Position numbers and translations under genes: made by a program
In this document: piece by piece, positions 27,892 to 35,851 of the stretch
Layout of the letters: each line of letters starts with the position of its first letter
Position numbering within the stretch: position 1 is the first letter of the stretch
Origin: Candidatus Poribacteria bacterium
GTDB lineage: Bacteria; Poribacteria; WGA-4E; WGA-3G
Length of the DNA stretch: 64,000 nucleotides
Direction: 5' to 3'
Assembly (NCBI GenBank): GCA_003635195.1
Contig: PYIY01000173.1
Location: forward strand, 1-64,000
Notes under the pieces: generated by a model
Databases searched by the model: none
Seen by the model: the letters and a program-made list of their open reading frames with translations, nothing else
What the model was told of the DNA's origin: nothing

Positions 27892-28094
27892 CGTTTGTAA
27901 TCTCCCTTACGGGTTGTGTATTGCCCCATCCAGATCACAGTATCCAAGGTGAATCAGACTTGAGGAGCATCCGAAACGTTGTGCTAACTGCCACGCTAAG
28001 ATACCGCGATATATTACTGTAGTCAGTAAGTTTCCCTCGTCGCATCTATAGCCTTGGCTGGCGTATGGGACAAGCCTCGCCCTTTAGGGCGGGG
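27892..28094 (-). ncRNA. Candidate omega RNA of the IsrB-like element
   Basis: The 203 bases upstream of the nuclease start contain no open frame and many G/C pairs, beginning with the hairpin at 28075-28094. In IscB/IsrB systems the guide scaffold is encoded just upstream of the nuclease, and the guide is read from DNA outside the left end. Here that DNA is the last codons of the gene at 28095-29576. The position and hairpin support the call; the fold has not been computed. Confidence 0.5.
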
Positions 28095-29576
28095 TCACTG
28101 ACTTTCTTTTGAAATTGCCTCCAAATAGGCTTTAATCTGTGCTTGATACCGGACAGGCATACGATTATTATTCACGGCTTCAGCATACGCACGCTCGGCA
28201 CTGAGGACTACATCGCTGAAAGGTAAATAGGCAGGTGCATCATCGCTAATCTCGCCAGTAAAGACGTCAGAAAAACCTTTCGCATTACCAGAGGTTTCTG
28301 CCGTAAGTGTCAACTGTTCCCCGTTAATCTGCAAGGCTGGTGCTTCGTCGCCAGTCAGCGGTGTAGAATCTCCACTGCTTGTTTCGTTTTCTGTTCTATC
28401 TGGATCGGCAGTCTGTGATTCTGACTGTGGATCGGCATTCGATGCCTCTTCAAGCGTTCCTTGCACTTCGCTGGTCCCCGCGTCTTGACCAGGTGCGCCA
28501 TCGCTATTCGCAATCCCACCTCCTGCGGATTCAGTCTCAATAGCAGCCAACGCCAATTCCTTCTGACTCGCCGTAAGTTGTGCCTCCAGTTGTGCGAGAT
28601 CCGTTGATTTTTCCATTTTCTCAAGTGCAGCGATGATGTCTTGCAACGTCTCCGGTGTGACCGTTTTGCCCTGAACCTGATTTAGTGAATCACTGAGTGC
28701 CCCCTTCGGTAGGCCTTCAGCCAAACGTTCAAAAAGATCCATAAGTTCCGCTTGAAGTTCCGGCGGTATCTCAGGTTGCTCAGCGATCGTTTTCAGTTCT
28801 GTAGCGAGTTGACTGGCATCCATACCGCGAAAGTTTTGCGTCGCTGCTGTGGCTTCGGTGATAGCGTTTTGCTCTGATTGCTGCTTGCGGACATCTTTTT
28901 TTAGGTCGCTGAGATGTCGTTGTGCCGTGTCAAGATCCTTTGCGGTTTTCAACTGATTTACGGCATCTGCGATTTGTTTCTGTAGCGTTGAATTCTTGAC
29001 CTGTTTTCCATCAAGGTTTTGAATGGTTTTATCTAAAACCCCTTGTTGGAGATCGGTGAGTGGAGGCGGTACCTCGTAGAAGAGAGGAATAGCGAAGGAA
29101 CATCCAATCAACAGCAAAGGAATTGGAAACAGTTTCAGTAATTTTGGCACACGATATGGACTCACCTTTGCGATGTCTAAGGTTGTTACAGTCTCTGCGG
29201 TATCTTGGATTTGGAGTTGTGCGAACTCGCCTTGGGGAGCGGTTTGGATTAACCCAAACGCTGTGCCGAGACGCTCGCGAAGCCCCATCTTTTCATCAAC
29301 AGCACACGCCACAGACAGTAAATCTTTCCGGTGGCTGACACTGAGACATATACCCACAATTACCGCGACGGCTATGACAATCCAACTGATGCTCAACATC
29401 TGCATCGGTAGAAGAATCACTCGGTTCAGAAGGAACAGCATCGCAAGCAGAGCAAGTCCGCAGAAAAACGCAGCTCCGATTTTCTGTAAGAGTACTTGCC
29501 GATACATTCTACCACGAATATCGGTTAGACAATTCTTGATACGTTGTGCCTCTTGGTTGCGTTCAGAATTTACCAT
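28095..29576 (-). CDS. Membrane protein with long coiled coil, function unknown
   Basis: 493 residues. An N-terminal cytoplasmic segment precedes two close membrane helices (about 35-55, 60-80) and a third near 145-165. A long charged helical region follows (KNSTLQKQIADAVNQLKTAKDLDTAQRHLSDLKKDVRKQQ, about 195-350), then an acidic low-complexity linker rich in E, S, T and D, and a C-terminal motif with FSDVVLSAERAYAEAVNNNRMPVRYQAQIKAYLEAI. That last motif occurs in large DUF4175-like membrane proteins next to BatA/MoxR genes; no such neighbour is here. The stop codon directly touches the IsrB element, so the natural C-terminus could have been altered. Confidence 0.7.
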   Translation of the reverse strand: MVNSERNQEAQRIKNCLTDIRGRMYRQVLLQKIGAAFFCGLALLAMLFLLNRVILLPMQMLSISWIVIAVAVIVGICLSVSHRKDLLSVACAVDEKMGLRERLGTAFGLIQTAPQGEFAQLQIQDTAETVTTLDIAKVSPYRVPKLLKLFPIPLLLIGCSFAIPLFYEVPPPLTDLQQGVLDKTIQNLDGKQVKNSTLQKQIADAVNQLKTAKDLDTAQRHLSDLKKDVRKQQSEQNAITEATAATQNFRGMDASQLATELKTIAEQPEIPPELQAELMDLFERLAEGLPKGALSDSLNQVQGKTVTPETLQDIIAALEKMEKSTDLAQLEAQLTASQKELALAAIETESAGGGIANSDGAPGQDAGTSEVQGTLEEASNADPQSESQTADPDRTENETSSGDSTPLTGDEAPALQINGEQLTLTAETSGNAKGFSDVFTGEISDDAPAYLPFSDVVLSAERAYAEAVNNNRMPVRYQAQIKAYLEAISKESQ

Positions 29577-30586
29577 GTGAGTTTCTCCACTGTCGCCATA
29601 ACCCTATCTGGAGTGATTGCCTCAAGGTTCTCGCGTGCGCGATCCGTATGTGTGTCCCACTCCTTGGACGATAATGTTTTCATAAACGGACATTCTTTTC
29701 GGGCGACCACTGTATGTCTGTTCCACGGCGGTGCCCATTGGATGAGATTTGATGCACCAAACAAAGCAATCGTCGGCGTTTTTACAGCAGTGCTGAGGTG
29801 CATCGGTCCCGTATCGTTGCTGATATAGAGATCGCACCGTTGCAGGAGTGCAGCGAGTTGCATCGGCGTTACCTGATTGACAATGATGGGTGAATGTGAC
29901 ATCTGTGCTGCTACTTGATCGGCTAATTCACCCTCCCGCGGTCCGGTCGTGATGACAATGTGTGCCTCGTAGGTTGCGTGAAGTCGATCACCAAGAACGG
30001 CAAAATTCGCTGCGTGCCAACGTCGGTAAGCCGTAGCGGCTCCGGGATTGAGACCGATGATGGGTTTACTGTCATTAATCTTCTGGTTTTCAAGAAAATT
30101 ATTCACCCATGCGATGCCTGTCCCATCAACAAACACCTCCGGTTCATCGTCTGCGACTTCAACACCTAATGCCCGAACAACATCAAGATAGCGTTGTGTC
30201 TCGTGCTGTGAAGTGTTATTCGGTACTGCGAAACTCAATAACTTTTTCCCGCCAGCATTTGTTTCAAAACCGACGCGGAAAGGGATTCGGGCAAAGAATG
30301 TGTGAAGCACTAAACGGAACGTCGGTTGTAATATAACAGCCATCTGAAATTTTCGACGCGCAATTTGATAGATGAGTTTTGGCACGGAAGCCTGATAGGT
30401 CAGCACCTCATTGAGATGTGGATTCTCGGACACCAAATCCTCTCGCGTCGGTGCTACCATATAAGCAATATACGCATCTCGAAAATGTTGGCGTAAAGTG
30501 CGGATGACGGGTGTTGTTAAAACCGTTTCACCGAGTGGCGCGAGTCTGATGATTAAGATGCGATCGATCTGCTCAAGATTTAGCAT
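29570..30586 (-). CDS. Glycosyltransferase family 9 (heptosyltransferase-like)
   Basis: 338 residues. GT9 enzymes transfer ADP-heptose to the LPS core. Motifs: ILIIRLAPLGETVLTTPVIRTLRQHF at the N-terminus, PIIGLNPGAATAYRRWHAANFAVLGDRL in the middle, and the sugar-nucleotide site LYISNDTGPMHLSTAVKTPTIALFGA. No other LPS-core gene is adjacent, so the acceptor is unknown. It overlaps the following coiled-coil protein gene by 7 bases, so the two are coupled. Confidence 0.88.
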   Translation of the reverse strand: MLNLEQIDRILIIRLAPLGETVLTTPVIRTLRQHFRDAYIAYMVAPTREDLVSENPHLNEVLTYQASVPKLIYQIARRKFQMAVILQPTFRLVLHTFFARIPFRVGFETNAGGKKLLSFAVPNNTSQHETQRYLDVVRALGVEVADDEPEVFVDGTGIAWVNNFLENQKINDSKPIIGLNPGAATAYRRWHAANFAVLGDRLHATYEAHIVITTGPREGELADQVAAQMSHSPIIVNQVTPMQLAALLQRCDLYISNDTGPMHLSTAVKTPTIALFGASNLIQWAPPWNRHTVVARKECPFMKTLSSKEWDTHTDRARENLEAITPDRVMATVEKLTW

Positions 30587-30618
30587 ATTCGAGCTGCTTC
30601 TTTCGCGTTACAATTCTG

Positions 30619-31467
30619 CTAATCCAGAATAATGAACCAATTGTTCCACTCTTTGTCCTGTTTGAGATCCTCAAACCTTTTGACGACCACCCGATACTGA
30701 TTTGAAAATCCGCCATGATAATCGTATTCACTGATACTCACAATGAACTTCGCGTAATACTTCAGGGCTTCTCTTTTGTGTTCCGCTGCGTCGGCTTTGT
30801 CCGTTTCTGGGTCACCACTGGTAAACCAGTCATAAAACTTGCCTTTTGGTGATTTTAACGCTTGCCAAAGGTTATCGTTGACATGCGCAATATGGAGATA
30901 AGCCATATAGATTTCTGTCAGACCGCTCTTCGCGTATTTATTGATGTAGGCGTAGTAGGCATTGAGAGATTTTACAACAGATTCACGTTCATTGTTTCCA
31001 TCTTCAATAAGATAGTATTCGGCGGCAGGTCGCCAACTACTATCTGGATATAGTGTAACAAGGCGTTCGAGGAAACCGTAGGCGTACTCTGCTCTGGCAT
31101 TAAAGTGTTCGTATACAATCCTCGCGCCCCATTGGTTCAAGGTAATCACTTTATCCCACCACATGAACCCGTCAGAATGCTTAAACTCAGGTTTGTTCTT
31201 TGCCTGCTTCTCTCTTTGCCACCTTTCGTAAAAATCGTTACTGTTAACCCACGTTCTGCAAAGTGCATTCGCAAGCCAGAGTGCTTCTTCCTGATCAACG
31301 CTTTTCTCATCTGTCGTCAGCAGTGGTTCCAGAGCGAAAAGTGATTCATAAAATTTCCCGTCCGTCATTAAAACCTCGGCTTTTTCAAGTGGGCTTTCGG
31401 CTTCTCCAAACGCTAAAACCACATAGACGAGACATATAGAAACAGTAACAAACATTCGACACGCCAT
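30619..31467 (-). CDS. Secreted protein of unknown function with helical repeats
   Basis: 282 residues, with a signal peptide in MACRMFVTVSICLVYVVLAFGEA. The mature part resembles TPR/SEL-type helical repeats (AEVLMTDGKFYESLFALEPLL; LERLVTLYPDSSWRPAAEYYLIEDG) but no named family is recognised. It is 32 bases upstream of the GT9 gene on the same strand. Confidence 0.65.
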   Translation of the reverse strand: MACRMFVTVSICLVYVVLAFGEAESPLEKAEVLMTDGKFYESLFALEPLLTTDEKSVDQEEALWLANALCRTWVNSNDFYERWQREKQAKNKPEFKHSDGFMWWDKVITLNQWGARIVYEHFNARAEYAYGFLERLVTLYPDSSWRPAAEYYLIEDGNNERESVVKSLNAYYAYINKYAKSGLTEIYMAYLHIAHVNDNLWQALKSPKGKFYDWFTSGDPETDKADAAEHKREALKYYAKFIVSISEYDYHGGFSNQYRVVVKRFEDLKQDKEWNNWFIILD

Positions 31468-31495
31468 CTTATACCTGTTATCCTTTCACCGAATA

Positions 31496-31651
31496 TTACC
31501 GAATAAATTTGCGTAATTCGGACTTCGGCACGCCTGCATTCCATGCTGACAACGCAAAATCATACGCAACATCCGCATATCCGCACTGCTGTGCAAACCA
31601 CTGACGCTGATGATCCGTAGGATTTAACGCTATTTTGTGTGTCCGTAACAT
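31496..31651 (-). pseudogene. TnpB (IS605 OrfB) N-terminal remnant
   Basis: A 51-residue frame starts MLRTHKIALNPTDHQRQWFAQQCGYADVAYDFALSAWNAG. It matches the N-terminal helix-turn-helix/wedge start of IS605-type TnpB proteins (RTHKI.L.P...Q..F...CG.AR.AYN.AL..W). A GAGG ribosome site precedes it. It stops after ELRKFIR, and none of the RuvC motifs are present downstream. It is therefore a broken copy left by an earlier IS200/IS605-group element. Confidence 0.68.
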
Positions 31652-31864
31652 TGTGGTGACCTCTGTGCTGTTAAGGGGGTGCTTCCATTGTAAGTGGTAG
31701 CAGAACGCTTACAACATTCTGCCTGCACAGATGACTATAATTCACAATTTCAAAACAAAGTCAAATGTTTCTACGCTTTTGTTCGGTTTTATTCAGCGTT
31801 GGAAGTCCTTGGAACTATCTCCATATTTCCTTACAGAATACATTTGCATTCCGCTGTCCATCAA

Positions 31865-31893
31865 TTGCAAATTTTTTCCATTCACGGTATAAT
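31865..31893 (+). promoter_or_regulatory. Promoter of the CPBP protease gene
   Basis: TTGCAA (31865-31870) and TATAAT (31888-31893) with a 17-bp spacer, 25 bases before ATG 31919. Confidence 0.65.
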
Positions 31894-31918
31894 ACCTCAA
31901 AACTGACCGGAAGTCAAG

Positions 31919-32653
31919 ATGATTATCCACATCCAAACATTAAAAGAAAAGTATCTACGCGGTTGGGAACGGCAGGCGACTGTCATCTTACTTGCTTCCG
32001 CGCTGCTGCTAACACTGCATAGGTTCTACACCCGACGGAGTTTTTTCAATCGCCACTTCGCAGAATACTTCGGAAGCGGCCCCCTTGCAGAAAGCTACCC
32101 CTATTATTACTGGTTTTTGACGACAGCCCTCACATTGCTACTCCTCCCAATTCTCGTTGCGAAATTCGGGACAACGGAGAAGCTAAGCGACTACGGAATC
32201 CAACTCGGAAACCAGAAACTCGGATGGAGTGTGACAGGTATAGCGTGGATTCTGATGATACCCGTGGTTATTTTCGCGGTCATTGCGTATCCACCTTTTG
32301 TAGCAAAGTATCCACTCTGTAAAGTAGTCGCAAGTAGCTGGCAGACGTTCCTACCCTATCAGCTCGCCTATGGTGTTTACATGTTTTCGTGGGAATTCTT
32401 CTTTCGCGGGTTTATGCTTTTTGGATTGGAACGGAAATTTGGGAACTATAGCATCTTAATTCAGACGATTCCGTTTGCGGTGCTGCACTATTCCAAACCG
32501 CTACCAGAGGCACTCGGTTCAATCATAGCAGGTGTTTTGCTGGGTGTGTTAGCGTTTGAAACGCGCTCATTTATCTACGGCGCAGCAATCCACTGGCTCG
32601 TCGCGATGACAATGGATGTCGTGGCTGTCTCTTTTCGGCACTTCTTGGTGTAA
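31919..32653 (+). CDS. CPBP-family intramembrane glutamic endopeptidase
   Basis: 244 residues with about six to seven membrane helices. The family signature is a variant of EExxxR: WEFFFRGFMLFGL (E159, R163), with a single glutamate where most have two. A second motif, FAVLHYSKP (His near 195), and a third, AAIHWLVA, are both present. CPBP enzymes process membrane proteins or bacteriocin-related peptides; the substrate here is unknown. It has its own promoter and stands alone. Confidence 0.8.
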   Translation: MIIHIQTLKEKYLRGWERQATVILLASALLLTLHRFYTRRSFFNRHFAEYFGSGPLAESYPYYYWFLTTALTLLLLPILVAKFGTTEKLSDYGIQLGNQKLGWSVTGIAWILMIPVVIFAVIAYPPFVAKYPLCKVVASSWQTFLPYQLAYGVYMFSWEFFFRGFMLFGLERKFGNYSILIQTIPFAVLHYSKPLPEALGSIIAGVLLGVLAFETRSFIYGAAIHWLVAMTMDVVAVSFRHFLV

Positions 32654-32662
32654 AAAATTCAA

Positions 32663-32691
32663 TTGTGGACGCTCGGCGATTGTGCTATAAT
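32663..32691 (+). promoter_or_regulatory. Promoter of the lipoprotein gene at 32826
   Basis: TTGTGG (32663-32668) and TATAAT (32686-32691), 17-bp spacer. It starts 10 bases after the stop of the CPBP gene and implies a leader of about 130 bases. Confidence 0.55.
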
Positions 32692-32825
32692 TCTTTGAAA
32701 CACGTAAATATCCCGCTATATTTTTTCACTCCCCTAACACATTGTGCAGTATAACTGCCCTCGGATTAAGTATACGTGCTCTGTGGCTTGCCACTCAATT
32801 ATTTTAACTACTAAAGGAGCAAGAA

Positions 32826-33431
32826 ATGGATAAAAAACAATCAGCATTGGTTTGCTTTTTCGGATTACTCTTTCTCTGTAGTTGTGGCGGTCAGCAAGTT
32901 GAAGATTCACTCTCATTGGCTGCGTTTAATGAGACGTTTGGATCACCGCACATCTTCGATGCCGATGAAGGTGTTTGTTATTACATGGGAGCTTGGAACC
33001 CTTGCGCAACGCTGATGAAAATTCGGTTTCATGACGATACGATTTTAAGCATGGAATCCGAATACTATGAGGAAGCCGTCTTATCCACTTATATCCCACG
33101 CTTGATTGAGTCGCTTCGGGTTGAAGAGAGTGAAATAGATGAATTTTATCGTGGGATAGGGATAGAGGCGCGGATAGGGATAAATCCGCTGGATGTTGCG
33201 AATCGTGCCCTTAATTTCCTAACATCTGTCATGCACATGACATATCCAAATGGTTATGGTGAATACTACATGAAGGATACCCCTTACAAAAACACGCCAT
33301 TTGAAAAGTCTTCACCTCGCTGGCATCCGACTTCCTATCAACAATGGAAAGATTGGTGGCAACGGGAAGGACATCTTCATTTTAATCGTTTTCAACCCAA
33401 AGGAATGCTTTTTATGGGGGATGACCGATAA
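32826..33431 (+). CDS. Lipoprotein of unknown function
   Basis: 201 residues. The signal MDKKQSALVCFFGLLFLC leads to a lipobox ending in SC (LCSCGG), so it is probably lipid-anchored. The mature part is acidic with aromatic-rich segments (YYMGAWNPCATLMKIRF; WWQREGHLHFNRFQPKG) and no family I recognise. It has a strong AAAGGAG site. Confidence 0.62.
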   Translation: MDKKQSALVCFFGLLFLCSCGGQQVEDSLSLAAFNETFGSPHIFDADEGVCYYMGAWNPCATLMKIRFHDDTILSMESEYYEEAVLSTYIPRLIESLRVEESEIDEFYRGIGIEARIGINPLDVANRALNFLTSVMHMTYPNGYGEYYMKDTPYKNTPFEKSSPRWHPTSYQQWKDWWQREGHLHFNRFQPKGMLFMGDDR

Positions 33432-33490
33432 AAAACCTCAAACTATAGCACGACTCGACATCATCCAAACTATTCTCAAAGACAGTGGAT

Positions 33491-33523
33491 CCGGTTCGGT
33501 TAGGAAACCGAACCTACCGGGCC
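33491..33523. repeat. REP-like palindrome CCGGTTCGGTT, copy 1
   Basis: GGTTCGGTT (33493-33501) and AACCGAACC (33506-33514) form a 9-bp stem with a 4-base loop, followed by TACCGGGCC. A variant copy with compensating changes in both arms is at 52069-52100. Confidence 0.7.
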
Positions 33524-33551
33524 TGGGACCGAGACGGTTACTTTTTTAAGA

Positions 33552-33734
33552 TTGACACTTGTGGTTAAAACTTTACACACCGCCTATTTCTTAGCAAATT
33601 CTCACGCTTTCATAAATTTACGCAAGCACGCTAAAGACCTTCTGGAATGTGCAAAGCGAGCAGTCGAAATCGCCATTGAACAAGACGAACAAATCGCTAT
33701 CGACTGGTTGGGATCTGTTTCACAGGTACTTTGA
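33552..33734 (+). pseudogene. Short orphan frame ending in a duplicated segment
   Basis: A 60-residue frame whose C-terminus, EQDEQIAIDWLGSVSQ, is nearly repeated in frame at about 35800-35851 (EQDEQTAIDWLEFVSQ). I do not recognise a family. The duplicated tail suggests that both are fragments of one gene type, and that the AT-rich pair at 34113-35733 lies between them. It has no convincing ribosome site. Confidence 0.35.
33678..33729. repeat. 52-bp direct repeat, left copy
   Basis: It begins GAACAAGACGAACAAATC and ends at CACAGGTAC. It matches 35800-35851 at 47 of 52 positions in the same orientation. The two copies flank the nucleotidyltransferase-DUF262 unit. Confidence 0.72.
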
Positions 33735-34112
33735 TATTTCAAATGTGGAAACTTCACCTATTCTCCTGTTCCTTAAGTTAGCAGCTTCCCCTCAATTTTC
33801 TCCCATACTTCAGGTGAAACCCGTCCAGTGGCTTCTTTTAGTGCAGATACCAATCCAAAAACCTATTCCAACAGCAGCCGTGCCATCACACCAAGTCAAA
33901 AGCAAGATAAGTCGTTTTCAGGTGGGTTAGGCATTGAAACCGAGAAAATTTGTTTTTTGTAGAATGCCGTTTTAGGTTTCGTCAACTTAGAATGGTATTT
34001 ACTCTATGATATGTGGTATAATTGCAATGTGAGTTTGGTAATGGTTGAGGTTAGAAAACCTCGCCACCTGGGTGGAGCACGACAGTATCTAATATTTTCT
34101 TGGGAATTGATA

Positions 34113-34715
34113 ATGATTGACGAGGGTAAAGAAAGACTGGATGAGTTTAAAAAAGAGTTAAGACGTTTATCGGCAACCCGAATAGTGAGAAAACACATTC
34201 TTTTTCGAGAATGTTGTATGTTATCTCGGGACAAATATTTCGATTTGCGATCAGAGGTTGCTGGTCACTTCGGACTACACCCAAATGAGGTTTTAGTTGT
34301 GGGCTCAACAAAACTGGGTTTTAGTGTTGTACCAGGTAAAAAATATCGTCTATTCGGTAATGAATCTGACATCGATGTCGCTCTGGTGTCTTCAGCATTA
34401 TTTGATGAATTTTGGGAACAAGTGTTTAGATATAAGTATGAGGGTTCATATTGGCCTGAATATGATCAATTTGTTGACTATTTCTTTCAAGGATGGATAA
34501 GACCTGATAAATTGCCTCGGTCCCCCATGTTTCCTTTGAGAGAAGATTGGTGGAATTTTTTCAGGACCATCACAAATAGTCGTAAATATGGAGATTTTAA
34601 AATTTCCGGTGGATTATATAAGTCGTATTTTTTTCTGGAGAACTATCAGACAATTTGTATACAACAATGTATAGATAACTTGGAGGAGAACAATGCAAAC
34701 AACAGCGACGAATAA
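34113..34715 (+). CDS. Nucleotidyltransferase-fold protein, partner of DUF262 gene
   Basis: 200 residues from ATG 34113. It has a Pol-beta-like nucleotidyltransferase signature, VLVVGSTKLGFSVVPG (G64 S65) followed 21 residues later by ESDIDVALVSS (D86, D88), so the two metal aspartates are present. The rest is aromatic-rich and I do not recognise a narrower family. The frame is open back to 34011 but the sequence there is not protein-like. It overlaps the DUF262 gene by 23 bases. The pair is visibly AT-rich compared with its neighbours, a sign of transfer. Confidence 0.72.
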   Translation: MIDEGKERLDEFKKELRRLSATRIVRKHILFRECCMLSRDKYFDLRSEVAGHFGLHPNEVLVVGSTKLGFSVVPGKKYRLFGNESDIDVALVSSALFDEFWEQVFRYKYEGSYWPEYDQFVDYFFQGWIRPDKLPRSPMFPLREDWWNFFRTITNSRKYGDFKISGGLYKSYFFLENYQTICIQQCIDNLEENNANNSDE

Positions 34716-35733
34716 AAAAATACGCACTCTCTTGGCAGATATTCGGAACGAAATCTTGATTCCAAGACCTGAATTTCAAAGACGTTTAGTGTGGTCGAAT
34801 AAACATAAAAGTGCTTTTATTCAAACAGTTTTGGAGGGGTATCCTTTTCCAGAAATATATATTGCTGCTGGTGAAGTAGACCCTACCACCGGGGAGGGGA
34901 AGGAGATGCTGGTAGATGGCCAACAGAGGTTAACTACATTGAAACAGTACTTTGAAGCATCGCCAGACTTAAGGTTGTCAAGAGGGGTAATTCCTTACGC
35001 GCAGCTGCCCGAAGGAAAACAAGTTGACTTTTTAGAATATCAGGTTGTTGTTCGAGACTTGGGAAACATAGATATAACTGAGATAAAGGAGGTGTTTCAA
35101 CGAATTAACTCAACAAGTTATGCTTTAAATCCTATGGAGATTCATAATGCAAGATTTGATGGAGAAATAAAGCAATTCGCGGAAAGACTTGCGGAAAATC
35201 CTTTCTTTGAAAAACATAGAGTCTTCTCTTCTAACGAAATAAGACGTATGAGGGACATCCATTTCGCTCTGTCTGTTGTTGTAACTGTGATGTCAACCTA
35301 CTTTAATAGGGATAACGAACTTGAAAATTATCTTCAAGAATATAACGATACATTTGAAGAAAAGTGCTGTTTAGAGACTGGATTTCAAAGGGTTTTTAAG
35401 TTTATAGAAGGGTGTAGATTTCCTCAAAATAGCCGCGTTTGGCGAAAAACGGATTTATTTACTTTGCTTGTGGAGACCTATAGAGCACTAATTAAAGACA
35501 ACAAACCGTTTGAATCTACAAAAGTTGGTGAGCAGCTGCGAAAGTTTTACAAATTAGTAGAAGTGTCAGGACAGCAAGAGGGAGACTTTGAGATTGAAAA
35601 GAAGAACGTAAGAATAGCGGAGTACCTTACATCGACTAGGCACGCAACCAACAATAGAACACCCCGCATAAATAGAGGAAAAATTTTACAAGATGTGATT
35701 AGCGGAAAATTTTTCGACGAGAAACAAGATTGA
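34693..35733 (+). CDS. DUF262 (ParB-like, GmrS-related) protein
   Basis: 346 residues. The DUF262 motif is intact: IPRPEFQRRLVWSNKHKSAFIQTVLEGYPFPEIYI (23-57), then EMLVDGQQRLTTLKQYF (72-87). In GmrSD and SspE this domain binds or hydrolyses nucleotides and triggers DNA cleavage. Here no DUF1524 HNH nuclease is fused, so the partner gene must supply, or replace, that activity. Strong GGAGGAG ribosome site inside the upstream gene. Codon use is AT-rich. A role in phage or plasmid defence is inferred, not shown. Confidence 0.82.
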   Translation: MQTTATNKKIRTLLADIRNEILIPRPEFQRRLVWSNKHKSAFIQTVLEGYPFPEIYIAAGEVDPTTGEGKEMLVDGQQRLTTLKQYFEASPDLRLSRGVIPYAQLPEGKQVDFLEYQVVVRDLGNIDITEIKEVFQRINSTSYALNPMEIHNARFDGEIKQFAERLAENPFFEKHRVFSSNEIRRMRDIHFALSVVVTVMSTYFNRDNELENYLQEYNDTFEEKCCLETGFQRVFKFIEGCRFPQNSRVWRKTDLFTLLVETYRALIKDNKPFESTKVGEQLRKFYKLVEVSGQQEGDFEIEKKNVRIAEYLTSTRHATNNRTPRINRGKILQDVISGKFFDEKQD

Positions 35734-35799
35734 CTGTTTTAGTAATACCTTCGCCTATTATAAGATATTCTTTTCAGAGCCTTGCTTTTGAGCAGTTTA

Positions 35800-35851
35800 G
35801 AACAAGATGAACAAACCGCTATCGACTGGTTGGAATTTGTTTCACAGGGAC
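35800..35851. repeat. 52-bp direct repeat, right copy
   Basis: It begins GAACAAGATGAACAAACC and ends CACAGGGAC. It is 47/52 identical to 33678-33729 and starts 67 bases after the DUF262 stop. It may be debris of a duplicated gene tail or a trace of the event that brought in the two-gene unit. Confidence 0.72.

Larger units (their letters stand above)
26855..28094 (-). mobile_element. IsrB-type transposon-like element with hairpin ends
   Basis: About 1.24 kb, comprising an RRXRR nuclease gene, a 203-bp structured upstream region, and one 8-bp hairpin with a TTTA loop at each end: CCTCGCCC-TTTA-GGGCGGGG at 28075-28094 and CCCCTACC-TTTA-GGTGGGGG at 26860-26879. Both carry a T-G wobble at the same stem position. 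Imperfect subterminal hairpins of this kind are the hallmark of IS200/IS605-group ends. No TnpA transposase is present, so it would be moved in trans. Exact tips are inferred. Confidence 0.7.
31468..31918. other. Spacer with TnpB remnant and promoter
   Basis: 451 bases between divergent genes. It holds the TnpB-like fragment at 31496-31651 and the promoter of the CPBP gene at 31865-31893. The stretch 31652-31860 shows nothing else that I can support. Confidence 0.55.
33432..34112. other. Accessory spacer with repeat and gene debris
   Basis: 681 bases. It holds a REP-like palindrome at 33491-33523 and a broken frame at 33552-33734 that ends with the 52-bp direct repeat. The AT-rich DNA after it leads into the nucleotidyltransferase gene, with a TATAAT box at 34017-34022. 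No complete gene is seen. Confidence 0.5.

Noticed and set aside
34011..34112. Longer start for the nucleotidyltransferase gene
   Set aside because: The extra residues (MWYNCNVSLVMVEVRKPRH...) are unlike the family, and the region contains a TATAAT-like box; ATG 34113 fits better.
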